NCBI GenBank assembly: GCA_016458225.1
Contig: JAEMGR010000009.1
Span: 372,001 to 436,000 of the forward strand
Direction of reading: 5' to 3'
Length of the DNA: 64,000 nt
DNA from: Myxococcaceae bacterium JPH2
GTDB lineage: Bacteria; Myxococcota; Myxococcia; Myxococcales; Myxococcaceae
This document shows positions 20,619-31,015 of the stretch, piece by piece (the first letter of the stretch is position 1; each line of letters starts with the position of its first letter). Position numbers and translations under genes: made by a program. Under the pieces are notes generated by a model. The model searched no databases. It saw only the letters and a program-made list of their open reading frames with translations, and was not told where the DNA came from.

Positions 20619-20654
20619 AGGCCGGACGCCGCGGGTTCACGCGGCATCCGGCCT
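20619..20654. terminator. Hairpin terminator between clpA-like and convergent gene
   Basis: AGGCCGGA (20619-20626) pairs with TCCGGCCT (20647-20654) and GCCGCG with CGCGGC inside, separated by one C/A mismatch and closed by a 6-nt loop. It serves both convergent genes; no T-run follows on the plus strand. Confidence 0.7.
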
Positions 20655-20686
20655 CGAGAGTCCTATGGACTCAACTGCTCAGCGAA

Positions 20687-21475
20687 TCAGGGGCAGGGGT
20701 TGTTCGGGCGGTTGACGACCTGCGTGAAGTGGGTCGCGAGCCCGCTGGACACCGCGGCCGCGGCCGCGAGGCTCGCCTTGCCGGCCGGCGCGCCCGTGTC
20801 GTAGACGACCACGAGGGCCTGGCCCTCATTCACGGTCGCCGGCACATCCACGGAGATGGACTTGCCCGGATCCAGCGTGAAGCGGCCCTGGCCCAGTGGG
20901 CGCAGCTGCGCCATCAGCTCCTGGTTGGCGCTCGTCAGGCCCTCCAGCGACAGGCCCTGGTTCACCACCGCGAAGCGCACGTTGGTCAGCTCCATGCGCA
21001 CCGCGACCTCGGTGGAGAAGAGGTGATCGAAGCGGATCACGGGCTTCGTGGGCGACGGATACGAAACACCCGTGGACACGTTCAGGATGACGCTGCCGCG
21101 GATGCGCCCACCGGACTTGTTCGTCCAGTACATGTCCTTGATGGTGCTGTGGCAATCCGACGTGCTCCAGCCGACGTGGATCTGATCTCCCGGCGGGATG
21201 GGCGAGTTGTTGCCCCACATGTTCTGCCAGTGGATGACGGTGTTGCCGTCCGCCGTCGGCTGATTGCTCACTTCGTAGAAGTAGCCGTCCCAAGCTCCGG
21301 AGCCGTAGCCATCGAACGTGCTGGTGACGCCCTCATTGCCATCCAGAACCACCGCCACGTCATACGCCGTGGTCGTTCCGGTGTTGCGGAGGTCTACGTT
21401 GTAGTCGTACGCAGCCGCGCCCTGTGCGGCCAGGAGGAATGCCAGACCGGACAGCTTCATGCCCAAGCTCTTCAT
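20687..21475 (-). CDS. Secreted protein of unknown function
   Basis: A 262-residue protein with a clear signal peptide cleaved after about residue 22 (GAAA|YDYN). The ATG has AGGA upstream; a further in-frame start would add 17 residues before the signal peptide and is rejected. The mature protein is beta-rich, begins with DYNVDLRNTGTTTAYDVAVVLDG, and contains a Trp-rich patch (HWQNMWGNN). This resembles immunoglobulin-like or carbohydrate-interacting secreted proteins, but no family is certain. It is transcribed away from the Rossmann gene. Confidence 0.7.
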   Translation of the reverse strand: MKSLGMKLSGLAFLLAAQGAAAYDYNVDLRNTGTTTAYDVAVVLDGNEGVTSTFDGYGSGAWDGYFYEVSNQPTADGNTVIHWQNMWGNNSPIPPGDQIHVGWSTSDCHSTIKDMYWTNKSGGRIRGSVILNVSTGVSYPSPTKPVIRFDHLFSTEVAVRMELTNVRFAVVNQGLSLEGLTSANQELMAQLRPLGQGRFTLDPGKSISVDVPATVNEGQALVVVYDTGAPAGKASLAAAAAVSSGLATHFTQVVNRPNNPCP

Positions 21476-21697
21476 GACACTGTGTCCTTCCCACGCCACG
21501 CGAGAGGGACGCGGGGGTGCGTCCATCGGGGAGTGCGGGTAGCTGTCACCAGTGCAGTCGCAATGCCATCCGTGCGCCTTCGAGTGCCGGAGAGAGTTCG
21601 CGCGCCCGCACGCGTGACATGTCGGGCCACAACAGGAGCCTCGCGTGTGGCGTCGGATGCCACAGCCGCGCGCATGACGCGCTGCTACCGTGCGGAC

Positions 21698-22573
21698 ATG
21701 CGTTCCCGTTCACCTCGCGCGCGGCGCCGCGCCCCTTCGGATCCGCCGCGTCCTCCCGTCGTCATCGTGGGTTCCGGCCGACTCGGCGGTGCCCTGGGCC
21801 TCGCGCTCCAGGCCCGTGGCTGGCCCGTGCGCGTGGCCTCGCGTGACGCGGAAGGACAGCGCCGCACGCGCGCGCTGGGACTCGTCTCCGCGACGGAAGA
21901 TGACGTGAAGAAAGCGCGCGTGTGTCTGCTGTGCGTCCCCGACGCGGCGGTGCCCTCGGTATCGCGCGAGCTGGCGACGCGCCTGCCACGCAGCGTGGCG
22001 TTGGTGCACACCGCGGGCGCCCTGCCCCTCACCGCTGTCGATGCGTCACGAGGCCGCGCGGTCGGCTCGTTCCATCCGCTGTGCGCGGTGTCCTCGCCTC
22101 GAGATTCGCTCGCGGGCCACGCGGTGGCCCTCAGCACGCGCTCTCCCGCGCTGCGCTCCGTGCTGCGGCGGATGGCCGAGGACGTGGAGCTTCACGCGCT
22201 CGACGTGCCCGAGTCGCGGCGCGCCGCCTATCACGCGGGCGCGGTGCTGAGCGCGGGCGGACTCGTGGCGCTGGCGGATGCGGCGGTCGCGGCCCTGGGC
22301 GCGGCGGGAATCGAACACGAGGAGGCGCTCGCGGCGCTGCTTCCCCTGATGCGCTCGGCGCTGCGTGGCGTGGAGGCGCGTGGGCTCTCGGGCGGACTCA
22401 CGGGCCCCGTCGTCCGAGGCGACACGGCCGTGGTGGCCGCGCACCTCGCGGCACTGCCACCGGACGTGGCGCAGCTGCATCGACTGCTGTCGCGGCGCGC
22501 GCTGGGGCTGGCCTCCGAGAGACTCAGCCCCGAGTCGCGCGCCGCGCTGGCACGACTGCTCGGCGACGACTGA
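21698..22573 (+). CDS. Rossmann-fold/DUF2520 protein, ProC-like
   Basis: A 291-residue cytoplasmic protein. The N-terminus is Arg-rich and then enters a dinucleotide-binding fold with GSGRLGGAL at 25-33. The central block GSFHPLCAVSSP and the helical C-terminal domain match the DUF2520 group related to pyrroline-5-carboxylate reductase and prephenate dehydrogenase. An NAD(P)-linked reaction is likely but the substrate is unknown. The ATG was chosen because the one eight codons earlier has no ribosome site either and adds only basic residues. Its stop codon abuts that of the convergent gene with no gap. Confidence 0.75.
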   Translation: MRSRSPRARRRAPSDPPRPPVVIVGSGRLGGALGLALQARGWPVRVASRDAEGQRRTRALGLVSATEDDVKKARVCLLCVPDAAVPSVSRELATRLPRSVALVHTAGALPLTAVDASRGRAVGSFHPLCAVSSPRDSLAGHAVALSTRSPALRSVLRRMAEDVELHALDVPESRRAAYHAGAVLSAGGLVALADAAVAALGAAGIEHEEALAALLPLMRSALRGVEARGLSGGLTGPVVRGDTAVVAAHLAALPPDVAQLHRLLSRRALGLASERLSPESRAALARLLGDD

Positions 22574-23878
22574 CTAGGTCAGGATGATGCGCGGGCCCTG
22601 CAGGGCCTTGCGCACGATGGCCAGGGCCTGCTCGGAGGCGGCCTCGGCCTCGGTGAGCCGGCGCAGGCACAGCTCGCCCTGCGCCTGCGTCACGGAGCGC
22701 TTCAGGTCCATGAGCAGGGTCATCGCGGCCTGGAGCATCTCCTGGCTCTGTGGCGACTGGGTGGCAGGCTTGCCGGCCGCCTGCGAGACGTGCGCCGTGA
22801 AGCGGTTGAGCACGTCCACCGTCGCGTTCGCGTCGAACTTCTCCAGCAGCGGCTTGATGCGCGCGGCGTTGATGCGGATGAGGCGAAGCGCACCCACCTT
22901 CTGGAACGCCGGGTGGATGAGGCCGATCTCCGACATGTCGAACGCGCCCAGCAGGCCCTCGTCCGGCGCCGGGTGCGCGTGCGGCACCACGTCCACGAAG
23001 AGCGCCAGCGGATCCGCGCCCTGGCGGAAGGCCTCCAGCTCGTCCTCATCCAGCGGCGGGAAGCTCGCCGGCGCGCCGATGAAGAGCAGCGGGAGGACGA
23101 TGTCGTGCCAGAACTCCTCGGGCGCCGAGCCCGTCCCGCCCACGGTGGCGAACAGGTGCGTCATCAGCTCCGCGAGCCGAGGCGCGCGATCCGCCTGGTC
23201 CGCCAGCGTCTTGGTCGCATCCAGGCGCTGCAGGGACTGGACGATCTGCCCCTCGAACTGCTGCCGCGCCTCGGGAGGAAGCGGCGGCTGGGTCCGACCG
23301 AGCGCGTCACGAACATCGCGCGCCAGCGCATCCGGGCGGGTCTCCACGGCGGTCTTCGCCTTGGCCGGATCCACCACGATGAACTGGAGGAAGCCCGGGT
23401 CGAACAGGCGCTGGTAGTCCGCCGGCCCCAGGCGCGGGGCCTGTGAGGGATTGACGCTCAGCCGCACCTGCCCGAGCGAGCGGCGGATGTCCTGCGACAG
23501 GTCATCCAGCCGCGACAACTTGCCCTGCACCAGCGAGTCCATCACCGCCCCGAACGGGGACAGCATGATGATGGCGTCGGGGAAGCCCAGCGTGGCGCCC
23601 TCGGGAGAGTCGCGGTTGGGGAACCAGAAGCCCTGGTGCTCGGTGATGAGCCGCATGGCGAACGCGCCCGCCAGCCCCAGCGCCAGACCCTGGTGATCCG
23701 GGCTGTTCGGCTGGAACGGACCCACCAGCTTCGTGACAGCCGTCTCCACCTCGGCCCAGGGCGCCTTGAGCAGATCCACGGGCTTGCCCTCGGACTTCTC
23801 GAGGGCGGCGGAGACCTGGAGTTGTGCGTTGTGGACGTGCTGGGGAACGGGGTGCGCCTGGGCGGCGGGTTCGGACAT
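22574..23878 (-). CDS. Conserved-looking protein of unknown function
   Basis: A 434-residue protein without signal peptide or membrane helices. It is rich in Ala, Leu and Gln and predominantly helical by inspection, with several Pro-rich turns. No domain was recognised. The C-terminal ~60 residues form an amphipathic, possibly coiled-coil helix (LTEAEAASEQALAIVRK). It is divergent from the large lipoprotein gene across 90 nt and abuts the convergent Rossmann gene tail to tail. Confidence 0.7.
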   Translation of the reverse strand: MSEPAAQAHPVPQHVHNAQLQVSAALEKSEGKPVDLLKAPWAEVETAVTKLVGPFQPNSPDHQGLALGLAGAFAMRLITEHQGFWFPNRDSPEGATLGFPDAIIMLSPFGAVMDSLVQGKLSRLDDLSQDIRRSLGQVRLSVNPSQAPRLGPADYQRLFDPGFLQFIVVDPAKAKTAVETRPDALARDVRDALGRTQPPLPPEARQQFEGQIVQSLQRLDATKTLADQADRAPRLAELMTHLFATVGGTGSAPEEFWHDIVLPLLFIGAPASFPPLDEDELEAFRQGADPLALFVDVVPHAHPAPDEGLLGAFDMSEIGLIHPAFQKVGALRLIRINAARIKPLLEKFDANATVDVLNRFTAHVSQAAGKPATQSPQSQEMLQAAMTLLMDLKRSVTQAQGELCLRRLTEAEAASEQALAIVRKALQGPRIILT

Positions 23879-23968
23879 GGGCGGTTCCTGAGAGAAGAGA
23901 AGCGGCGGCCACCCTTACCGTGAAAAACGCGGTCGTGGCCACGATTTGTGCCCGCTAGGATGATCCGC

Positions 23969-26900
23969 ATGCCAGCTTCTTGCCGGCGGTTTCGCGGGTC
24001 TGTTCTCCTCGCTTGCCTCCTGATGTTCGCCACCGGGTGTGCGTACGTCACACCCCGTTTCCCGCAAAACATCCAGGCCTCGTTCGCGCGCGAGGAGATG
24101 CGGAAGCTCACCACGCGCTCGCTCGAGCTCTATTACCCAGAGCCGCTGCGGGCCTCCGCGCTGCGAGTGGCCGCGCGCCTGGAAGGCTGTGTCGAGCGGC
24201 TGCGGGGAGACGCCTGGAGCCAGACGCCTCGGCAGCGCGCGCTCATCTACCTGACCAGCGCCGACTTCAATAACGCCTACGTCGTCCCGAACCTGCCCAG
24301 CATTCCCCAGCAGATGGTGCTGCCCCAGCACATGTCGCTGGAGCTGTTCAACCTGTTCGGGCTGGGTGAGACGGACATCGGCGACGTCGCGTGTCACGAG
24401 GCCGTCCACTACGTCCAGATGCAGCAGGTGGACGGCGTGTGGGGCTTCATCAACCGCGTGACGGGCGGCGTGCTCCAGCCCAACATCTTCACCGAGTCCT
24501 GGTTCCTGGAGGGGCTCGCGACCTACTTCGAGGGTCGGCTGGGCAAGGACACGGGCCGCCCCTCCAGCCCCATCTGGCGCGGCTGGTTCGAGTCCATGGT
24601 CCAGGAGACAGGGGGCCATCTCAACCCCGGCTACCTGTCCGTCGAGCATCGGGCGATGGAGCCGTTCGGCGGCAACTACCTCACGGGCATGCACTTCGTG
24701 GAGTACCTGGCCCGCACCTACGGCGAGCGCAAGCTGTGGGAGCTGGTCGACGAGCAAGGCAGCTCGGTGGTGCCGCCGCTGGCGGTGACGCTGCGGTTCA
24801 AGAAGGTCTTCGGCAAGGACATCGGCTCACTGTTCTCGGACTACGCGCGGAGCCTGCGTGAGTCCCTCCATGTCCGCGAGCGCCCCGACTCGCAGCAGGT
24901 CCTCGTGCCGGGCGTGGGCTACTTCGCGCGGCTCGCCACCCACGCGGGTGACGGAGCCACGGCCGTGGTGAGCGAGGGTCGCGAGTCCATCCCCCATCTG
25001 TCTGTCTATGAGCGCGACGGACGGGTGCGCTTCGAGCGTGCGTTGGTGCAGCTCCTCCCGGGGCGCCGCTGGGTGCAGGCCAGCGCCACCTTGGTGAGCG
25101 GCATGTCGTTCAGCGCGGACGGAGCCTGGCTGTTCATGGTCGGCTCGGACCTGGACAACGAGGGCAGCTCCGTCTCGAAGCTCTGGAAGGTGGATGCCCG
25201 CACGGGTGACGTCGTTCGCCTGTGGGGTGGGCTGGAGGGAATGGGTGGCGCCGTCACTCCGGATGGCCTCGGCTATGTGTTCGTCCGAGTGCACGGCGAC
25301 ATCGCGAACCTCGTGCGGCTGGACCTGGAGACGGGGCGGCAGGACGCGCTCACGGACTTCACGTCACACGTGGCCATGGGCCCACCGGCCCTCTCCCCCG
25401 ATGGCCAGCGGATGGTCTTCCCGATGGGCGGCGAGGCCGGATGGGACCTGGTGTTGAGGGAGGCGGATGGCGCGCTGCACTGGCTCACGCGGGATGGTCA
25501 GTTCAACTATTCGCCGAAGTGGTTGGACGCGGAGCGCGTGGTCTTCCTGCGCGAGCACGAGCAGCGCCTCCAGGCGCACGTCATGACGGTGGCCACGCGG
25601 GCGGTCTCGCGCATCACCGATGCGCCGTTCCTGGTGATGGACGTCGCGCCGATGGGACAGGACACCGTGGTCTTCCTCAACCGCGACGGCACCCACTTCA
25701 CCGTGGACCACGCGCCGGTGACGGCCATCGCGGAGCCACTCGCGGCGACACCTCCGAGCCCCAGCGCGACTCCGCCCCAGTCCGCGACACCCATCCTTCC
25801 TGAGCGCACCGAGCCACCTGCGGTGACGGTGCTGACGCCGCCACCGCTTCCCGGTGAGTCCACGGCACCGCGGGGAGATGCACCTGCCACGACGGATGGC
25901 GTCGCCAGTGGCCCGACGGAAAACACCGCGCCGCCCGCGCTCCCAACAGACGCACCTCAACAGACTCCCGCGCCTGAGCCGCTCGCTCCGGCCACATCGG
26001 CGGTCTCGGTGTCCGTGCTCGACGAACCCGTGCAGCCACCGCCCGAGGCCGGCCACATCCTGGAGGTCGTCTCCGATCAGCCGTACTCGCTCCTGGAGGA
26101 CTTCTTCATCCCCGACTATCGGCTGCCGTACCTCTACACGCAGCCGAGCGAGGGAAAGACAGACCAATCCCGTCTGTTGGGAGGGCTGGCGCTCGCGGGG
26201 CAGGACCGCCTGGGGTTCCATGCCTATGCCCTCCAGCTCACGTTCGACACGGAGCAGAACGAGCCGGGCATCTCGCTCGCGTATGGCAACGCGCAGCTGG
26301 CTCCGCTCTACATCCAGCTGTCGGCCTCGCGGATCCGCACCAACGCACACATCGATACGCAGGCCACGGCCTTCGCCACGCGCACGTTCTGGACGACCCC
26401 CGTGACGTTCGGCCTGCTCGCCCTGCGTCGGCAGTTCGACGCGACGGACAGCGAGCCCGCCCTCGACACCAAGCTCATCGGCCCCGAGGTCGCCGTCGCC
26501 TACTTCGCGGGCTCGGGCACGGCCTACGGCGGCACGCAGCGAGGCCTGGGCATGTCACTGTCCGGTGGCCTCTACCCGAACGCGTTCTTCCACACCCAGA
26601 CGATGGGCGACGTGCGCGTCGGCCTGGATGGCTTCCTCGGCGGACTGCCCTTCACGGGCAAGGACAACCTCCAGCTCTCCGCCGTGGGCCGAGCCCTGCC
26701 CGGCGCACCCGAGGGCCTGCTCGAAGTGGGCGGCATCCTCCCGGGACAGGTCTTCTACAAGAACCGCCGCTCCACGGATGAAAGCCCGCTGCCGCTCGAC
26801 CTGCAGCCCGGCATCGAGTTTGGCGAATACCTGCGCGGCTTCGAGGACCGCACGTTCCGCGCCCGCAACGTGGCCATCGGCTCGGCGGTGTACCGCTACC

Positions 26901-27151
26901 GCTTCATCCTCGACCATGGCTGGGCGTCCACGCTCTTCGTCTTGCCCTCGTTCTTCCTCCGCCAGTTCGAGCTGGAGGGCTTCGGCACCGCGGCGCGCTT
27001 GGACAATCGCCGGAACCTGAGCGCGGTGGGCGGCGCGGCGACGCTGCGCTTCACCATCGGCCAGTTCGTGCCCTTCGCCATCTATTACCAATACGCGTAC
27101 CGCTTCCAGGACAAGCTGGGCAACGCGCACCTCATCGGCCTGACCTTCTAG
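23969..27151 (+). CDS. Lipoprotein with gluzincin-like peptidase, beta-propeller and outer-membrane barrel
   Basis: A 1060-residue composite protein. The ATG at 23969 has AGGA 8 nt upstream; translation gives a lipoprotein signal ending in the lipobox ATGC (Cys24). A peptidase-like domain follows with HEAVHY (143-148) and ESWFLEGLATYFEG (about 176-189), the pattern of a gluzincin zinc site. Residues ~330-560 hold repeats of the TolB/WD40-like type (LSPDGQRMVF). A Pro/Thr-rich linker (~590-690) leads to a C-terminal ~340 residues of alternating strands ending in Phe, as in outer-membrane barrels. It is probably on the cell surface or outer membrane. Substrate and true orientation are unknown. 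Confidence 0.8.
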   Translation: MPASCRRFRGSVLLACLLMFATGCAYVTPRFPQNIQASFAREEMRKLTTRSLELYYPEPLRASALRVAARLEGCVERLRGDAWSQTPRQRALIYLTSADFNNAYVVPNLPSIPQQMVLPQHMSLELFNLFGLGETDIGDVACHEAVHYVQMQQVDGVWGFINRVTGGVLQPNIFTESWFLEGLATYFEGRLGKDTGRPSSPIWRGWFESMVQETGGHLNPGYLSVEHRAMEPFGGNYLTGMHFVEYLARTYGERKLWELVDEQGSSVVPPLAVTLRFKKVFGKDIGSLFSDYARSLRESLHVRERPDSQQVLVPGVGYFARLATHAGDGATAVVSEGRESIPHLSVYERDGRVRFERALVQLLPGRRWVQASATLVSGMSFSADGAWLFMVGSDLDNEGSSVSKLWKVDARTGDVVRLWGGLEGMGGAVTPDGLGYVFVRVHGDIANLVRLDLETGRQDALTDFTSHVAMGPPALSPDGQRMVFPMGGEAGWDLVLREADGALHWLTRDGQFNYSPKWLDAERVVFLREHEQRLQAHVMTVATRAVSRITDAPFLVMDVAPMGQDTVVFLNRDGTHFTVDHAPVTAIAEPLAATPPSPSATPPQSATPILPERTEPPAVTVLTPPPLPGESTAPRGDAPATTDGVASGPTENTAPPALPTDAPQQTPAPEPLAPATSAVSVSVLDEPVQPPPEAGHILEVVSDQPYSLLEDFFIPDYRLPYLYTQPSEGKTDQSRLLGGLALAGQDRLGFHAYALQLTFDTEQNEPGISLAYGNAQLAPLYIQLSASRIRTNAHIDTQATAFATRTFWTTPVTFGLLALRRQFDATDSEPALDTKLIGPEVAVAYFAGSGTAYGGTQRGLGMSLSGGLYPNAFFHTQTMGDVRVGLDGFLGGLPFTGKDNLQLSAVGRALPGAPEGLLEVGGILPGQVFYKNRRSTDESPLPLDLQPGIEFGEYLRGFEDRTFRARNVAIGSAVYRYRFILDHGWASTLFVLPSFFLRQFELEGFGTAARLDNRRNLSAVGGAATLRFTIGQFVPFAIYYQYAYRFQDKLGNAHLIGLTF

Positions 27152-27160
27152 CCCCGGCGC

Positions 27161-27724
27161 TCAGGCGCGTCGGGCGGCCAGTCCATACAGCCCCTCGTGT
27201 CGCGCATAGGTCAGCACGCGCGAGGGCACCAGCTCGTCGGGCTCGACGCCGCGCGAGAGCATGTCGCGAATCTGCGTGGAGGAGACCTCCGCGAGCGGCG
27301 GCCCCACTGTCTCCGGAGCCGGGTACCCCGCGCGATACAGCACCACCACGCGAGACATCTGCTGGATGCGGTGGAAGTCCTTCCAGTTCGGCAGGTCGCG
27401 CAGGATGTCGCTGCCGATGATGAGCGACCAGCGAATGTGCGGGTACCGCTCGACGAGGAACGACAGCGTGTCCACCGTCCGTCCGCTGCCGCCCACCTCG
27501 CGCTCCACGAGGCTCGTCTTCAGCCAGCCCGAGGCGTCCTCACAGAGCGCCTCGCACATGCGCACGCGGTGCTCGTAGCTCTCCAGCTGCTTGCCGAACG
27601 GGTGATGGAAGGCGGGCATGAACCACACCTCGTCCACGCCCTGCGTGGCGTGCACATAGTGCGCGGCCATCAGGTGCCCCACGTGCGGCGGATTGAACGA
27701 GCCTCCGAGCAACGCGACCTTCAC
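27161..27724 (-). CDS. nadD: Nicotinate-nucleotide adenylyltransferase
   Basis: Joins ATP and nicotinate mononucleotide to make deamido-NAD. The 187 residues show the nucleotidyltransferase motif GGSFNPPHVGH (7-17), the FMPAFHHPF substrate loop near 35-43 and the second ATP motif SSTQIRDMLSRG near 148-159. Length is normal for NadD. It is the last gene of a leftward run and begins 7 nt after the phosphoesterase-like gene. It is not next to rsfS or obg here, unlike in many bacteria. Confidence 0.93.
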   Translation of the reverse strand: MKVALLGGSFNPPHVGHLMAAHYVHATQGVDEVWFMPAFHHPFGKQLESYEHRVRMCEALCEDASGWLKTSLVEREVGGSGRTVDTLSFLVERYPHIRWSLIIGSDILRDLPNWKDFHRIQQMSRVVVLYRAGYPAPETVGPPLAEVSSTQIRDMLSRGVEPDELVPSRVLTYARHEGLYGLAARRA

Positions 27725-27731
27725 GGATGCC

Positions 27732-28406
27732 TCACTTGACGGTCAGCTTCGTGCCGCGCTTGTCCAGCTGCAGCACCTGCGGCTCCAGCACCGGGTGCCC
27801 ATCCAACCGGAAGGCCGAGAACTGGAGGTTGCGGTCCACCTTCTCCAGCAAGCCACAGGTCTGCTCGGCCACGCCGACGAGACGACCGGGGGTGACGAAG
27901 TAGCGCGGGCCAATCTGCACCACGCGAGGCTCCGGCTCCTTGCCGTGGATGAAGACCATCGCGTTGAGGAGATCATCCCGGCTCAGGTCGTTCTTGTCAT
28001 GGACGACACAGCAGAGCGTGTCCCCCATCAACTCGAGCATCTTGTTGGGCGTGGACGGATCCCGGTAGTGCAGCGACTCGCGCTCGGGCACGCGCACGAA
28101 GCGCTCCATCACCAGACGCCGATCGTCCTCCGAGGCAACGTCCGCGGGCGCCGCGCCGAACGCAGGCGTCCGAGGCCGAGCCTCCTGCGTGTTCGTCAGC
28201 CAGTTCGTGACGTCCGCCAGGAAGTCCGCGTCCGAGTACTCGCGCCCGCCTCGGCTCTTCTGGCGGCGCCACAGCACCCACTCGTCCAGGTCCGTGAAGC
28301 GCGCACCTGTGAAGATGAAGCGTCGCGCCCCGCGCGCACGCAACAGTTCGTACGCGGCATCAAAGGCCGCGAGATCGCCATGGCTGTCGGAAAAGACGCC
28401 GATCAC
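27732..28406 (-). CDS. Metallophosphoesterase-like protein with weakened motifs
   Basis: A 224-residue protein that opens MIGVFSDSHGD, the first metal motif (DSHGD) of calcineurin-like phosphoesterases of the YfcE/MJ0936 type. The second motif, usually GDxxD, reads FTGARFTDLDEW and the GNHD-type motif reads VVHDKNDL. Only a late His (FIHGKEP) and YFVTPGRL resemble the C-terminal metal-binding part. The site is therefore partly degenerate and activity is uncertain. It sits between namZ and nadD with gaps of 16 and 7 nt and so is co-transcribed. Confidence 0.7.
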   Translation of the reverse strand: MIGVFSDSHGDLAAFDAAYELLRARGARRFIFTGARFTDLDEWVLWRRQKSRGGREYSDADFLADVTNWLTNTQEARPRTPAFGAAPADVASEDDRRLVMERFVRVPERESLHYRDPSTPNKMLELMGDTLCCVVHDKNDLSRDDLLNAMVFIHGKEPEPRVVQIGPRYFVTPGRLVGVAEQTCGLLEKVDRNLQFSAFRLDGHPVLEPQVLQLDKRGTKLTVK

Positions 28407-28422
28407 GTGGAAGTCCCCACGC

Positions 28423-29604
<1,182 letters not shown>

Positions 29605-29644
29605 GGTCACCCCTTCGCGCCTCGGTTGGCGACGCCGCCGGCGA

Positions 29645-30949
29645 TCAATCCTCGCCCATGCGCCGCAGCGCGTTCTGCGCCGCCTTCTTCGAGTCGCACG
29701 TGCCCAGTCCAAACAGGCCGCCCGTCTGACCGTCGTCAGAGCCGCCGTCGTCGGCCAGGTCCTCGAGCGCGCCACGCGCTCGCTTGAGCTTCAGATCCGC
29801 CACGGCGCTGGCCGCTGCCGCGCGCACGCCGCACTGCGCATGGTCCAGCAAGGCGATGATGCGGGACTCGGACGTCCGGTCTCCCGCTCGCGCCGCCCGC
29901 TCGTAGCTGTCCAGGGAACTCTTCACGTTGCCCTGGGCCTCCTCCAGCTGGCCGAACAAGTAGTGCCGCCGGCCCACGTCGCGCTCGTCACCGATGAGCC
30001 GCCGGGCCTCGCGAACGCGGGTCTCCTTCTCCGCGCCCGACGTGCCCTCCACGGAGTGGATGGCCCGCATCGTGGCGCCTCCGCCCCAGGCCACCACCGC
30101 CAGCCCCAACGCCAACGCCACGCCACCCGCGCCCAGCGCCACCTTGCGGCCGTTCCCCTGCAACTGGAGTCGCGCGACGAGCGTCGGAGGCAGCACCTGC
30201 GACAGACGGGACATCAACACGCCGCTGGCCGTCCGAGCCTGTCGCCCCAGCACGACCGCGCCATCAGCTGCGCGCTGCCCCAACACGGCCGCGCGCTGGC
30301 CCAGCGCCCCCAGGTCCACCGCGCCGCTCAGCGCGCTCTCCGACACGCGCGACAGGGCGAGGTTTCCATAGGGCGGCATCGAGGCCTCGGCATCCGCTGG
30401 CACCACCGCGCCCGGGGACGGCGCCTCGACCCGATAGGGCGCGCGCGGCACGCGGAAGACGCGAATCTTTCCGGGGATGCCCTTCAGCTCGAAGGCGCCC
30501 ACTTCCTGCGAGGGCACCTCGGCCTTGTTCATCGCGAGGTACACAGCCTCGGTGAAGAAGACCTCGCCCGCCTCGGTGATGCCCTCCACGCGGGCGGCGA
30601 TGTTGACGGGCTCGCCGAAGACGTCGTTCGCCTCCAGGCGGACCTCGCCCACGTTGACGGCCACGCGCACGTGGAGCTGCTCGGAGTCGCTGAGTCCCCG
30701 GTTGTGCTGCCAGAGGCGATCCTGGATGGCGATGCCGCTGAGCACCGCCTGCGTGGGCGACTCGAAGGTGACGAGGAAGGCATCGCCGATGGACTTGACG
30801 ATGCGCCCACCGAAGGCCTTGAACAGCGGCGCCAGGAGCGCCTGGTGCACCTGCAGGAGGCGCTGATTCTCCTCCAGGGTCTGCCGGCTGGTGCGCTCGG
30901 TGAACCCCTTGATGTCGGTGAACACGATGGCGAGGTTGGCGGTCTTCAA
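29645..30949 (-). CDS. Class III nucleotide cyclase with C-terminal membrane helix
   Basis: A 434-residue protein whose cyclase domain starts at residue 1. Metal-binding Asp12 (FTDIKGFT) and Asp56 (SIGDAF), Lys52 and Asp109 (DVFG) for adenine recognition, and the N/R pair in VNIAAR (115-120) are all present, so adenylate cyclase activity is likely. A Gly/Ala-rich region leads to one transmembrane helix (~270-290). The last ~140 residues resemble TPR/HEAT-like helices and would be periplasmic. This is the reverse of the common receptor layout: catalytic part first, anchor after. It heads the namZ/phosphoesterase-like/nadD run and lies 66 nt after a TPR gene. Confidence 0.88.
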   Translation of the reverse strand: MKTANLAIVFTDIKGFTERTSRQTLEENQRLLQVHQALLAPLFKAFGGRIVKSIGDAFLVTFESPTQAVLSGIAIQDRLWQHNRGLSDSEQLHVRVAVNVGEVRLEANDVFGEPVNIAARVEGITEAGEVFFTEAVYLAMNKAEVPSQEVGAFELKGIPGKIRVFRVPRAPYRVEAPSPGAVVPADAEASMPPYGNLALSRVSESALSGAVDLGALGQRAAVLGQRAADGAVVLGRQARTASGVLMSRLSQVLPPTLVARLQLQGNGRKVALGAGGVALALGLAVVAWGGGATMRAIHSVEGTSGAEKETRVREARRLIGDERDVGRRHYLFGQLEEAQGNVKSSLDSYERAARAGDRTSESRIIALLDHAQCGVRAAAASAVADLKLKRARGALEDLADDGGSDDGQTGGLFGLGTCDSKKAAQNALRRMGED

Positions 30950-31015
30950 GGCGCGCGCAGTGTATGCAGCAGCCGGCGCGAAGCAATTGCCACCGGAGAA
31001 GCCTCGCGGTCGCTG

